Shown here piece after piece: positions 26,341 through 35,057 of a DNA stretch of 64,000 bases. Below the pieces are notes generated by a model. The model searched no databases and was not told the origin of the DNA. It was given only the letters and a program-made list of their open reading frames with translations. The stretch lies in contig CAXXFQ010000019.1 of the NCBI GenBank assembly GCA_963674475.2, positions 186,001-250,000 on the forward strand, written 5' to 3'. Origin of the DNA: CAXXFQ01 sp963674475 (lineage in GTDB: Bacteria > Planctomycetota > Planctomycetia > Pirellulales > Thermoguttaceae). The position numbers and the translations under genes are program-made. Each line of letters opens with the position of its first letter. The first letter of the stretch is position 1.

Positions 26341-27468
26341 ATGACGTCGATCCCCTCTCATTGGCTTGCCGATCGGAACCGTTTGTTTAGCGCCTCGGGC
26401 ATCCGTCGCGTTTTTGATTTGGGCGCGAAGTTGAAAAACCCGGTGAACCTGTCGATCGGGCAGCCGGATTTCGACGCGCCGGAAGAGGCGAAGCAAGCGG
26501 CGATCCGTGCGATCCAGAGTGGTAAGAATGGCTATTCGCTGACGCAGGGGATGCCGGTCTTGTTGGAGAAGATTCAGGCCGCGGTGGATGAGACCTACGG
26601 CCACGCCGATCGCGAGGCGTTTATTACCAGTGGGACCAGTGGCGGGCTGCTTCTGACGATGGCGGTTCTGTTGAACCCGGATGACGAGGTGATCATCTTC
26701 GATCCGTACTTCGTCATGTACGACGCGTTGGCTCGCGTGGTCGGCGCGAAGGTGGTCCATGTCGATACTTATCCCGACTTCCGAATCGATCTCGAAAAGG
26801 TCAAGGCGGCGATTACCGATCGGACGAAGTTGATCCTGTTCAACGCGCCGGCCAACCCGACCGGGGCGGTGCCGAGCGAGGAGGAAACGCGTCAACTGGC
26901 CGAGCTGGCCGCCGAACGAAATATCGTCCTGTTGAGCGACGAGATCTATCGCGATTTCTGTTACGATCGGCCGTTTGTCTCACCGGCGAAGTACAATCCG
27001 CAGACGCTGGTTATCGACGGGTTCAGCAAGAATCTGGGCGTGCCCGGCTGGCGGGTCGGTTTCGCGCACGGTCCGAGCGAGATCATCGACCAGATGATCA
27101 AGTTACAGCAGTACACGTTCGTCTGTTCGCCCCATCCGTTGCAATGGGGAGTGGCCGCGGCGCTAGAGGTCGATCGGACGCCTCAGGTGGAAGCGTACCG
27201 ACGCAAGCGGGATATGGTCGTGGACGGGCTGTCCGATCTTTACGAACTGGCCGTGCCACGTGGGGCGTTTTACGCGTTTCCGAAGGCCCCTTGGGGAACG
27301 GCGACCGAGTTTGTCGAAAAGGCGATCACCGAACACTCGCTTCTGATCATCCCGGGCAATGTCTTTAGCGAACAGGACACTCACTTCCGCCTTTCCTACG
27401 CGGCCGACGACGCCGTGTTGGAGAAGGGAATCGAGATCCTGCGTACGATGGCCCAAAAGGGTTCTTGA
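26341..27468 (+). CDS. PLP-dependent class I/II aminotransferase
   Basis: 375 residues from ATG 26341, with GAGG upstream; an in-frame extension to 26239 has no support. Fold type I features are all present: LSIGQPDF (substrate loop), TSGTSGGLLLTM (cofactor phosphate loop), NAPANPTGAVPS, LSDEIYRDFCYD (Asp that holds the pyridine nitrogen), DGFSKNLGVPGWRVG (Schiff-base Lys) and FRLSYA near the end (Arg that binds the substrate carboxylate). It most resembles aspartate/aromatic aminotransferase-like enzymes; the substrate cannot be told from sequence. A transcript-end hairpin (27518-27541) follows. Confidence 0.9.
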   Translation: MTSIPSHWLADRNRLFSASGIRRVFDLGAKLKNPVNLSIGQPDFDAPEEAKQAAIRAIQSGKNGYSLTQGMPVLLEKIQAAVDETYGHADREAFITSGTSGGLLLTMAVLLNPDDEVIIFDPYFVMYDALARVVGAKVVHVDTYPDFRIDLEKVKAAITDRTKLILFNAPANPTGAVPSEEETRQLAELAAERNIVLLSDEIYRDFCYDRPFVSPAKYNPQTLVIDGFSKNLGVPGWRVGFAHGPSEIIDQMIKLQQYTFVCSPHPLQWGVAAALEVDRTPQVEAYRRKRDMVVDGLSDLYELAVPRGAFYAFPKAPWGTATEFVEKAITEHSLLIIPGNVFSEQDTHFRLSYAADDAVLEKGIEILRTMAQKGS

Positions 27469-27517
27469 TATTCGAAAAAGAAGTGAGCCCCCCATAATTT
27501 CAGCTTTTTTCTAAAAA

Positions 27518-27541
27518 ATCGGGCTCCTTGTTGGGAGCCCT
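27518..27541 (-). terminator. Hairpin with T-run on the minus strand
   Basis: GGGCTCC-TTGTT-GGGAGCCC has a 7-8-bp stem. The T-run needed for termination lies on the minus-strand side (AAAAAATC before the stem), although the upstream gene runs rightward. Confidence 0.4.
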
Positions 27542-27689
27542 TGGGCACTACTTATGCGAGGCTCAATAAGGTTTTTTGGTCGCGGGGGGGTGTCGTGCCC
27601 ATCCGTCGTGGTAGTCAGTGTCGAGGACTGGCTTTGGTGAAAGTTGCCAAGGTCGATATAATTTCTTTGAACTATTTTGGCCTTGGAAT

Positions 27690-27812
27690 ACGGTGCCTTG
27701 CGACCGTCGGCAGAACGGGAAAACGGGAACGATTTTTTCTGACTGCTAGGGTGGTAACGATGGGATCTCTCCCGCTGCCGGTGCGAGGCTATCCCCTTTT
27801 GGGAAATGCGCA
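27690..27812 (+). ncRNA. Conserved structured leader of mfd (leader motif copy A)
   Basis: Shares CCTTGCGACCG, ATCTCTCCCGCTGCCG and a CTAT..CC-TTTT-GG..AAATG end with 43974-44092, and shorter parts with 37631-37735. CGGCAG near the 5' side can pair with CTGCCG near the 3' side. The last bases include the mfd ribosome site AAGGA, so the leader could control mfd translation. No known riboswitch class was recognised. Confidence 0.5.
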
Positions 27813-27815
27813 AGG

Positions 27816-30800
27816 ATGGATGCAGTAAGCCAAGAATCCTCGCGTGACGATCGCCTTTTCGAGTTGGTCGATCGGTTTGAGCGTCAGGAAGGATTCGCCC
27901 CGATTCTGGCGGAACTCGAAGCAGGACACGCGGCGACGCTCGAAGGTGTCTGGGGCTCGGCCTGCGCGCCGGCGGCGGCCGCGTTTGCCCGTCGGGTGCC
28001 GCAGACGTTGGTCCTGGTCGTGGCCCACGAAGAATCGCTCGATCGGCTGGTCGACGATCTGACTCTTTTCACTCCGCTTACGCCCGAGCGGTTTCCTGCG
28101 TGCGAGACGGTCCTTGGCGACCGGGTCTTTCACGACGAGGTTTTCGGAGATCGGGTTCGGCTTCTGAAGCGATTTTTTTGTCCGGCCGGTTCGGCGGACG
28201 AGGGGTCTCTGCTGCCGGACGAGAGTCAAGAAGTGAATCGTCCGAAGCTGGTCGTTGCCAGTATGGCGGCCCTCATGCAGCCGGTCCCCGACGCCAACTC
28301 GCTTTCGGCCCATACCCGCTCGCTCGTCGTGGGCGAGGAGTTCGATCTGGACGCGTTTTGCCGTTGGATGGTCGAGTGCGGTTTCCAAGGCACGACGGCG
28401 GTCGAGCTGCCGGGCGAATTTTCTCGACGGGGTGGGATTCTCGATATCTTTGCCCCCGATTGGGTCGATCCGGTCCGGGTGGAACTGTTTGGGGACGAGG
28501 TCGAATCGATCCGCCGCTTCGAGGTGACCAGCCAACGGTCGTTGGAAAAACTCATGTCGGTTGACGTCACGATGCTCGATCCCAACGGTCGCCATCGGGC
28601 GTTTTTGACCGATTATCTCGCGCCGGGAAGTTGGTTCTTTTTGGTCGAACCGTCCGACCTGAAAGAGGCCGGAGGGAATTACCTTCGCCGTCTGGACAAA
28701 CCGGGCGACGTGCACCACCCGACCGAGACGCTCAACCGGGTCTTTCAATTTCCGTCGGTCAGTGCGTCGTCGATTGCCTCGGGGTCGTACGAGGCTCGCT
28801 GTCAGTTGAAAATCGAGTCGGTCGAGCAGTTCACCGGTGATTTGAACCGGGTTCGTGACGAGTTGGTCGCGACGGCCGCCGGACAGACGGTCCTTCTGGT
28901 TTGTCCGACGCAGGCCGAGATCGAACGTTTGAGCGCCCTGTTTGCCGAAACGAACCTTTTGGCCGAGGGCCGATTGCGGTTTGTGTTGGGGACGCTTTCG
29001 GAAGGGTTTCGATTCGTCTCGGAATCGCTGATCGTCTTAAGCAGCGACCAACTGATGCACCGTCACGATGTGCGACGGGTGGCGCGGCGCCATCTGGGCC
29101 GGGCGATCGACAGCTTTCTCGACCTGCGCGAAGGGGACTTGGTTGTCCATGTCTCGCACGGGATCGCCCGCTACCGGGGGATGAAGCTGCTGGAGAAGGA
29201 CGAACAGGTCGAGGAACATCTCGAGTTGGAATTTCAGGGGAGGACCAAACTGTTCGTGCCGGGCTCGAAGATCGGCCTGGTGCAGAAATATGTCGGCGGG
29301 TCGCGCGGGAAGGTTCGACTGTCGAAACTGGGCGGGACGACCTGGCAACGGAAAAAGGAAGCGATCGGCAAAGCGGTCTTCGATATGGCGTCCGATATGC
29401 TCGAGTTGCAGGCGGCCCGTGAATCGAAGCCGGGGATCGCGTTTTCCGACGATTCGCACTGGCAGCGGGAGTTTGACGCCTCGTTCCCCTATCGCGAAAC
29501 CGACGACCAACTTCGGGCGATTCGCGCGATCAAAGACGACATGGTGCGCCACCAGCCGATGGATCGGTTGATTTGCGGCGACGTCGGCTACGGCAAAACC
29601 GAAGTGGCGATGCGGGCCGCCTTCAAGGCGGTCGACGCCGGTTACCAGGTGGCAATGCTCGTGCCGACGACCATTTTGGCCGAACAACACTGGCGGACGT
29701 TCACCGAGCGGATCGCCGCGTTCCCGTTTGAAATCGCCTCGTTGTCCCGCTTTTCTACCAAAAAACAACAGCACCAAACGGTCCAGCGTCTGGCCGAAGG
29801 GTCGGTTGACATCGTGATCGGAACCCATCGTCTGGCCCAGCCGGATGTCAAGTTTCAGAACCTGGGGCTGGTGATCATCGACGAGGAGCAGCGGTTTGGC
29901 GTCGAGATCAAAGAGCGTTTGAAGATGCTGCGGACGACGGTTGACGTTCTGACGACCACCGCGACGCCGATCCCGCGGACGCTGCACATGTCGATGTTGG
30001 GGCTGCGGGATATCTCGAATCTCGAGACGGCGCCGGAGGAACGGCTGGCGGTCGAGACGCGTGTCACCCGTTGGCAGCCGGAACTGATCCGCCACGCGAT
30101 CATTCGCGAACTCAACCGGGACGGCCAGGTTTATTTCGTCCACAACCGGGTTCGCGATATCGAGATCGTTGCTCAAAAATTACGTCAGATCGTTCCCGAG
30201 GCGCGGATCGAAATCGGTCACGCCCAGATGCCCGAACACGATCTGGAACGGGTCATGTTCGATTTCGTTAACCATAAGTTCGACGTGCTATTGGCCACCA
30301 CGATCGTCGAGAGCGGATTGGATATTCCCAACGCGAACACGATTTTCATCGACGAGGCCGATCGGTACGGTCTGGCCGATCTGCACCAGCTTCGAGGCCG
30401 GGTCGGCCGGTACAAGCACCGTGCCTATTGTTATCTGTTGGTTGACCCGAACAAGTCGCTCACCCCCGTGGCGACGAAACGACTCCGGGCGATCGAGGAG
30501 TTCAGCCACATGGGGGCCGGGTTCTCGATCGCGATGCGCGACCTGGAGATCCGCGGCGCGGGCAACCTTTTGGGCACCCAGCAGAGCGGCCATATCGCGG
30601 CGATCGGCTACGAGTTGTATTGTCACCTGTTGGAACGGGCGGTTCGGGTTCTCAAACGGCTTCCGCCGAAACGGTCGGTCGACGTTGAGATCGACCTGCC
30701 GTGCAAGGCGTATATCCCGTCGAGCTACGTGCCCGACATGCGTTCGAAAATTGATCTTTACCGCCGGCTGGCACGCGTGGCCGACGAAGGCCAATTGCGA

Positions 30801-31100
30801 GATTTAATTGACGAGTTGCACGACCGGTTTGGCCCGCCACCTGCCCCGCTTGCCGAGATGCTCTCCCTTGCCGAGATTCGCATTGCCGCTTGGCATTGGG
30901 GAATCCGAGAGATTCGGACCGAAAACACGTACGTCGTGTTTCGATACACCTCGCCGAAAAAGGTCAAGGCGCTGCAAAGCCACACCGGCGGTCGGCTGCG
31001 GATCGTCGACTCCCGGTCGGCCTATTTGCCGTCGGACGGCCGAAAAGGGACTGAATCACTTCTGGAAATCCTTAAATCCGTGTTGCGGCCGCGCGGCTAG
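27816..31100 (+). CDS. mfd: Transcription-repair coupling factor Mfd
   Basis: 1094 residues, AAGGA just upstream of the ATG. Domain order is complete: UvrB-homology region (residues ~1-340, with LPGEFSRRGGILDIF), RNA-polymerase-interacting domain (LVVHVSHGIARYRGM, ~440), superfamily 2 helicase core with GDVGYGKTEVAM (~588), VIIDEEQRFGV (~687), TTTATPIPRTL, LATTIVESGLDIPNANT and HQLRGRVGR, then the C-terminal autoinhibitory domain. Mfd removes RNA polymerase stalled at lesions and recruits UvrA. The parvulin gene begins 77 bp downstream. Confidence 0.97.
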   Translation: MDAVSQESSRDDRLFELVDRFERQEGFAPILAELEAGHAATLEGVWGSACAPAAAAFARRVPQTLVLVVAHEESLDRLVDDLTLFTPLTPERFPACETVLGDRVFHDEVFGDRVRLLKRFFCPAGSADEGSLLPDESQEVNRPKLVVASMAALMQPVPDANSLSAHTRSLVVGEEFDLDAFCRWMVECGFQGTTAVELPGEFSRRGGILDIFAPDWVDPVRVELFGDEVESIRRFEVTSQRSLEKLMSVDVTMLDPNGRHRAFLTDYLAPGSWFFLVEPSDLKEAGGNYLRRLDKPGDVHHPTETLNRVFQFPSVSASSIASGSYEARCQLKIESVEQFTGDLNRVRDELVATAAGQTVLLVCPTQAEIERLSALFAETNLLAEGRLRFVLGTLSEGFRFVSESLIVLSSDQLMHRHDVRRVARRHLGRAIDSFLDLREGDLVVHVSHGIARYRGMKLLEKDEQVEEHLELEFQGRTKLFVPGSKIGLVQKYVGGSRGKVRLSKLGGTTWQRKKEAIGKAVFDMASDMLELQAARESKPGIAFSDDSHWQREFDASFPYRETDDQLRAIRAIKDDMVRHQPMDRLICGDVGYGKTEVAMRAAFKAVDAGYQVAMLVPTTILAEQHWRTFTERIAAFPFEIASLSRFSTKKQQHQTVQRLAEGSVDIVIGTHRLAQPDVKFQNLGLVIIDEEQRFGVEIKERLKMLRTTVDVLTTTATPIPRTLHMSMLGLRDISNLETAPEERLAVETRVTRWQPELIRHAIIRELNRDGQVYFVHNRVRDIEIVAQKLRQIVPEARIEIGHAQMPEHDLERVMFDFVNHKFDVLLATTIVESGLDIPNANTIFIDEADRYGLADLHQLRGRVGRYKHRAYCYLLVDPNKSLTPVATKRLRAIEEFSHMGAGFSIAMRDLEIRGAGNLLGTQQSGHIAAIGYELYCHLLERAVRVLKRLPPKRSVDVEIDLPCKAYIPSSYVPDMRSKIDLYRRLARVADEGQLRDLIDELHDRFGPPPAPLAEMLSLAEIRIAAWHWGIREIRTENTYVVFRYTSPKKVKALQSHTGGRLRIVDSRSAYLPSDGRKGTESLLEILKSVLRPRG

Positions 31101-31177
31101 TTATCTATAATCCGCGCCCCGATATTTCTCAAGGATTCTTGCCATTTGAATCCGCATATTTTACCCATTTTAACCGG

Positions 31178-32536
31178 ATGAGACTCGTGCAGCACCAACG
31201 TCCCTTGTTTTTCGTAGGTCTGGTCCTGACGGCGGCCTTGGTTTGCTTGACTTGGCAGGTCGGCTGGGCAGACGAATTTTCCGGACTGTCGGACCCCCGG
31301 CTGGCTTCGACCGGTAACGCGGCATATCCTTCGGCTGATGCGACGGTTTCTTCCGTCAGTTCTCAGCGATACGGCGTCGTTCCCGGCTCGCCGACGGCCC
31401 CCCAACCGACAACCCGTCCGGCGCATTGGCCTGGGGCGGCAGCCTCGACCGGCGGTGGCGTCGAAATGGCCCGACTTCCGGCTGTCGGATCGGCGTATCC
31501 GAACGTGGCGAAGGGGCGGGGCTCGGATGTCGATTTTTTGCTCGAAGGAAAGATCGAGCCGTGCGAAGAGGCCCAAATTCTTGCCCGCGTTGGGACGGAA
31601 GTGATTCTGAAAAGCGATATCCTTGCGGTTTTGGCGAATGAAATGGTCGGCAAGGTGGAGAAATTTCCCGAGGAGTATCGTCGACAGGCAACCCAGCAGT
31701 TGTTGCCGATGGTGATCGAAAACAAACTGATCTATTTGGATGCGAAACGAGCCATCCCGCCGGAAGGCTTGACTCAAATGGACGAACAACTCAGCAAGCA
31801 TTTTACCGAGGAAGAAATTTCCCGCTTGATGAAAAAGGCGAATGCCAAAAATCGCAAAGAGCTCGAGGAAAAGTTTCAGGCGATGGGGTCGTCACTGGAA
31901 AACCAAAAGCACCTGTTCAAAGAGCGGGCTTTGAGTCAACAGTGGGTCGCGATGAACGTCAAGCCGAACGAACCGGTCGAGCATGACGAGTTGCTGAAAT
32001 ATTATTACGACCATCTGGAAGAGTATAAAAATCCGACCCGCGCTCGTTGGCAGCAGTTGACGGTTCGTTTTTCGCGTTTCCCTTCGAAGGCCGAGGCCTA
32101 TGCGCGGATTGCCGAACTGGGGAATCAGATTCAAGGGGGCGTCGCGTTTGACGAGGTGGCCAAGAATCATTCTCACGGCATCACCGCCGCCAAAGGAGGA
32201 AAACGGGACTGGACCAGCCCGGGGGGCCTTCGTTCGAAAGAGATAGACCGGAATCTTTTTGCGCTGCCGGTCGGGTCGTTGAGCCCTATCCTCACGGATG
32301 AGAGCGGCTTTCATATCATAAAAATCCTCGAGCGTAAAGAAGCCCATACGACCCCTTTGGCCGAGGTTCAAGCCGAGATTAAAAAGCAGATCCAGGACAA
32401 GCGGTTTGCCGATCGATTCGATGAGTATCGCGAAAAACTCAAGCGTGAAACTCTGGTGTGGACCATCTTCGACGACGGATCGGGCAATTCGGCGGCAAAA
32501 ACGGCCCAACGGGAAAATGGTCGAAAAGTTCAATAG
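31178..32536 (+). CDS. Parvulin-type peptidyl-prolyl isomerase (SurA/PpiC-like), exported
   Basis: 452 residues from ATG 31178; a TTG-initiated extension to 31139 is possible but would bury the signal. Hydrophobic signal/anchor ~10-28 (FFVGLVLTAALVCL), followed by a low-complexity Pro/Ser/Thr region to ~125. A SurA-N-like helical part (ILARVGTEVILKSDILAVL, ~145-270) and a rotamase domain (RARWQQLTVRF, FDEVAKNHSHGITAAKGGKRDW, FHIIKILERK, ~290-390) follow. It should assist folding of exported proteins in the periplasm. It follows mfd closely, but a shared function is not evident. Confidence 0.88.
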   Translation: MRLVQHQRPLFFVGLVLTAALVCLTWQVGWADEFSGLSDPRLASTGNAAYPSADATVSSVSSQRYGVVPGSPTAPQPTTRPAHWPGAAASTGGGVEMARLPAVGSAYPNVAKGRGSDVDFLLEGKIEPCEEAQILARVGTEVILKSDILAVLANEMVGKVEKFPEEYRRQATQQLLPMVIENKLIYLDAKRAIPPEGLTQMDEQLSKHFTEEEISRLMKKANAKNRKELEEKFQAMGSSLENQKHLFKERALSQQWVAMNVKPNEPVEHDELLKYYYDHLEEYKNPTRARWQQLTVRFSRFPSKAEAYARIAELGNQIQGGVAFDEVAKNHSHGITAAKGGKRDWTSPGGLRSKEIDRNLFALPVGSLSPILTDESGFHIIKILERKEAHTTPLAEVQAEIKKQIQDKRFADRFDEYREKLKRETLVWTIFDDGSGNSAAKTAQRENGRKVQ

Positions 32537-32894
32537 CTCTTACTCCAGCGATTTTCGGATGCAGTCAAATAGATAACCCTTTCGGCTTGGTGGTTCTTTT
32601 CCCCGGTCGGTTTTAAAGGCTTTTTGGCTGCAAAAGATCGGCACCCTCCATCCCTCGCTGCCCGCCCTCCCTTGATGCGCAAGAAACTTTTTACCCGTTT
32701 GCTTGAAAGCGGGTGCTAACTCTGCGAAAATAGTTTTCTGTGGGGGATTTTTCACTATCGCAGGCGGTGGTTTCTTCTATTTCTCGTTGATGTAGAAATA
32801 ATCCCCATGTTTTGTGTGATGGGCCTTGGTTTTTCGACTTCAAAAAATTGCGACACGTTCCTTTCCCTTTTTTTTACAAAAAACGTAGGCGAAC
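32537..32894. other. Intergenic region without recognised gene
   Basis: 358 bp between the parvulin gene and the thiE fusion. No open frame with family resemblance and no TPP-riboswitch core (no CTGAGA/ACCTGA pair) was found ahead of the thiamine gene. Confidence 0.4.
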
Positions 32895-34532
32895 ATGGCA
32901 AATGGTTTTAGACTTGGTGCCGACTTTACCCCCGGCGTCGTGCGGGTTTTCGATTGGACTTGGAATCGTACCAAGCGGCGTGACCAGTCTCGGCTCGAGG
33001 CGGCCACGGTATTGTTGGGTTTGTTGGCCGAATCGGAATGTCGAGCGGCGTCCCTCCTTTCTCGTCACGGAATCGACGCCGGCGTGGTCCAGGGACGCTG
33101 GCCGGACGCCGTGATCGAACCGGCGCCGGGAAACCTGCCGTTGGCGATCGATTTCCAAGCGCCGGAGGCGATGGACCGTTTTTCTCTCGAGCTTCAAGAA
33201 TCGTTGCGTTTGACGACGGTTTGGATGGCCCAGAATTGCTTGCCGCTGGAGATTGCCACGGAACATTTGCTTTGGGGTTTGGCGGCCGCCGAGCACGAAC
33301 TGGGTGCTTGGCTTCGGGAGAAAGGACTTTCGCCGGAGACGTTGGCCGAAGAGATTTTGGCCTTCTATGGCAAGCCGGTCGCGGCGGCCGACGCCGAGGC
33401 GCTGTCGATGCCGGAGGACGATTCGCCCCAAGTTTCTTTCGCGACGTGGGACCAGAGGCGGCCGGGCAGTTTGACGCATCAAGAGACGCCGGGCGACGCG
33501 ATTGCCGTTTTGCGGGTCATTGACGCGGCGGCCAACCGGGGACGTGAGGGCCTTCGGGTGATCGAGGATTACGTCCGCTTCGCGTTGGACGATCGCCATC
33601 TGACCGAACGGCTCAAGGAGTTGCGGCACGGGATGACAACGGCGCTTAAGCGGGTGCCCGGTTCGTCTCGATTGGCGGCACGCGAAACGCAGGCCGATGT
33701 GGGAACGTTCGTTACGACCGAGACCGAATCAATCCGGCACGACGCGCGGAGTGTGTTGGGGGCCAACTTCGGCCGCTGGCAGGAAGCGCTTCGGAGCTTG
33801 GAGGAGTTTGGCAAGCTATTCGATCCGGAGATGGCGGCCGAGTTTGAGCAGATCCGTTATCAGAGTTACACACTGCATCGGGCGATCGAGAACACCCGTT
33901 CGAGTTTGCAGCGATTGGAGCAGGCGTCGCTTTATGTTTTGATCGATGGCGCCGAGTCGCTCGAGGCGTTCGAGTCGATGGTCGAGGATCTGATTGTTGC
34001 CGGGGTCGATCTTTTGCAGCTTCGCGACAAGCGTCTGGGCGATCGGGAGTTGTTAGGTCGAGCGCGCCGTTTGCGTGAGTTGACCGAGGAGGGTTCGACC
34101 CGATTCGTGATGAACGACCGGGCGGACCTCGCGATTTTGGCCCGGGCTGACGGGGTGCATGTCGGTCAGGAGGAGCTTTCGGTCAAGGAGGTCCGTTCGC
34201 TGGTCGGTCCGGAGATGATGATCGGAGTTTCGACCCATTCGATCGAGCAGGCCCGTGCGGCGGTGTTGGACGGGGCGGATTATATCGGGGTCGGTCCGAC
34301 GTTCGAGTCGGAGACGAAGTCGTTTGACCATTACCCGGGCGTGCCGTTGTTGCGCGAGGTGGCCGCTGAGATTCGGTTGCCGGCGTTTGCGATTGGGGGG
34401 ATTACGCTTGAGAATGTGGAGGAGGTGAGGGGAGCCGGGTTTGGTCGTGTGGCGGTGAGTTCGGCGGTGACGGGTGTGGAGAATGCGACGGAGGCGGCGG
34501 TGAGGATGAAGGCAGCGTTGAGAAAGAAGTAG
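32895..34532 (+). CDS. thiE: Clp_N - ThiD2-like - thiamine phosphate synthase fusion
   Basis: 545 residues, against ~210 for ordinary ThiE. Residues ~35-165 contain two Clp N-terminal repeats (ATVLLGLLAESECRAASLL and TEHLLWGLAAAEHELGAWL), a module normally at the front of ClpA/B/C chaperones. Residues ~195-335 match the ThiD2-like helical domain (VIDAANRGREGLRV-type, LKELRHGM). The C-terminal ~200 residues are ThiE: LLQLRDKR, FVMNDRADLA, DGVHVGQEEL, GVSTHS, YIGVGPTFES, AIGGI. ThiE joins the pyrimidine and thiazole halves of thiamine. The Clp_N part suggests handling by, or mimicry of, Clp machinery; this is an inference. Internal quote VIDAAANRGREGLRVIEDY spans ~205. Confidence 0.9.
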   Translation: MANGFRLGADFTPGVVRVFDWTWNRTKRRDQSRLEAATVLLGLLAESECRAASLLSRHGIDAGVVQGRWPDAVIEPAPGNLPLAIDFQAPEAMDRFSLELQESLRLTTVWMAQNCLPLEIATEHLLWGLAAAEHELGAWLREKGLSPETLAEEILAFYGKPVAAADAEALSMPEDDSPQVSFATWDQRRPGSLTHQETPGDAIAVLRVIDAAANRGREGLRVIEDYVRFALDDRHLTERLKELRHGMTTALKRVPGSSRLAARETQADVGTFVTTETESIRHDARSVLGANFGRWQEALRSLEEFGKLFDPEMAAEFEQIRYQSYTLHRAIENTRSSLQRLEQASLYVLIDGAESLEAFESMVEDLIVAGVDLLQLRDKRLGDRELLGRARRLRELTEEGSTRFVMNDRADLAILARADGVHVGQEELSVKEVRSLVGPEMMIGVSTHSIEQARAAVLDGADYIGVGPTFESETKSFDHYPGVPLLREVAAEIRLPAFAIGGITLENVEEVRGAGFGRVAVSSAVTGVENATEAAVRMKAALRKK

Positions 34533-34587
34533 AAAAACAAAGAACAAAAAAACAAAATAAAAAACAAAAAACAAAAAAGACAAAGAA

Positions 34588-34708
34588 AGAGGGATTGCGA
34601 AGCAAGCCCGGTCCAAAAAGTTTTGGAAAGGGGTTTTAGGGGAAAAGCCTTTTTTAAAAGGTTTTCCCCTAATAAAAAAAACACAGGCGACGGCAAAGCC
34701 GTCGCTCC
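34588..34708 (+). repeat. Triple-hairpin element copy 4
   Basis: Starts 55 bp after the thiE fusion stop codon, after a long A-rich tract. Middle hairpin TAGGGGAAAA../TTTTCCCCTA and third hairpin GCGACGGC-AAA-GCCGTCGC differ from the other copies on both arms at once. The first hairpin carries one mismatch (GGGATTGC/GCAAGCCC). Confidence 0.9.
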
Positions 34709-34886
34709 TTTTTTTCTTGACGGGGGTGAAAGCAAGAACGCTTGTTTTGTACCCTTAAGGTAACCATTTGTTTTAAGGGGGCCGTTTCGCAAAGCTGAGT
34801 TGCGAGTTTGACTTCGCAGTTTGCAGTTCGGAGTTCTTGCGAAATAGCAAAGCTTGAACGAGGAAATGGCCGTCATCCAAAGTTAA

Positions 34887-35006
34887 GGAGTAACGGCTGG
34901 GCCGTCACCTGTGTTTATTTAATGAGAGGGGACATTTTGAAAATTGTCCCCTCTCATGCTCTCCCCTCAAAAACTTTTTGGACCGGGCTTGCTTCGCAAT
35001 CCCTCT
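34887..35006 (-). repeat. Triple-hairpin element copy 5 (reverse orientation)
   Basis: Inverted relative to copy 4, 178 bp away. Read on the minus strand it follows the pcrA stop codon by 51 bp through an A-rich tract, so it sits at the end of pcrA as the other copies sit at the ends of their genes. The third hairpin has a G-T pair in place of one G-C/A-T pair. Confidence 0.9.
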
Positions 35007-35057
35007 TTTTTTGTTTCTTTTTTCTCTTTGTTTTCTTGTTTTTTCTTTCTTCTTTTT

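Noticed and set aside
32537..32894. TPP riboswitch ahead of the thiE fusion
   Set aside because: The conserved CTGAGA and ACCTGA-type core is absent.
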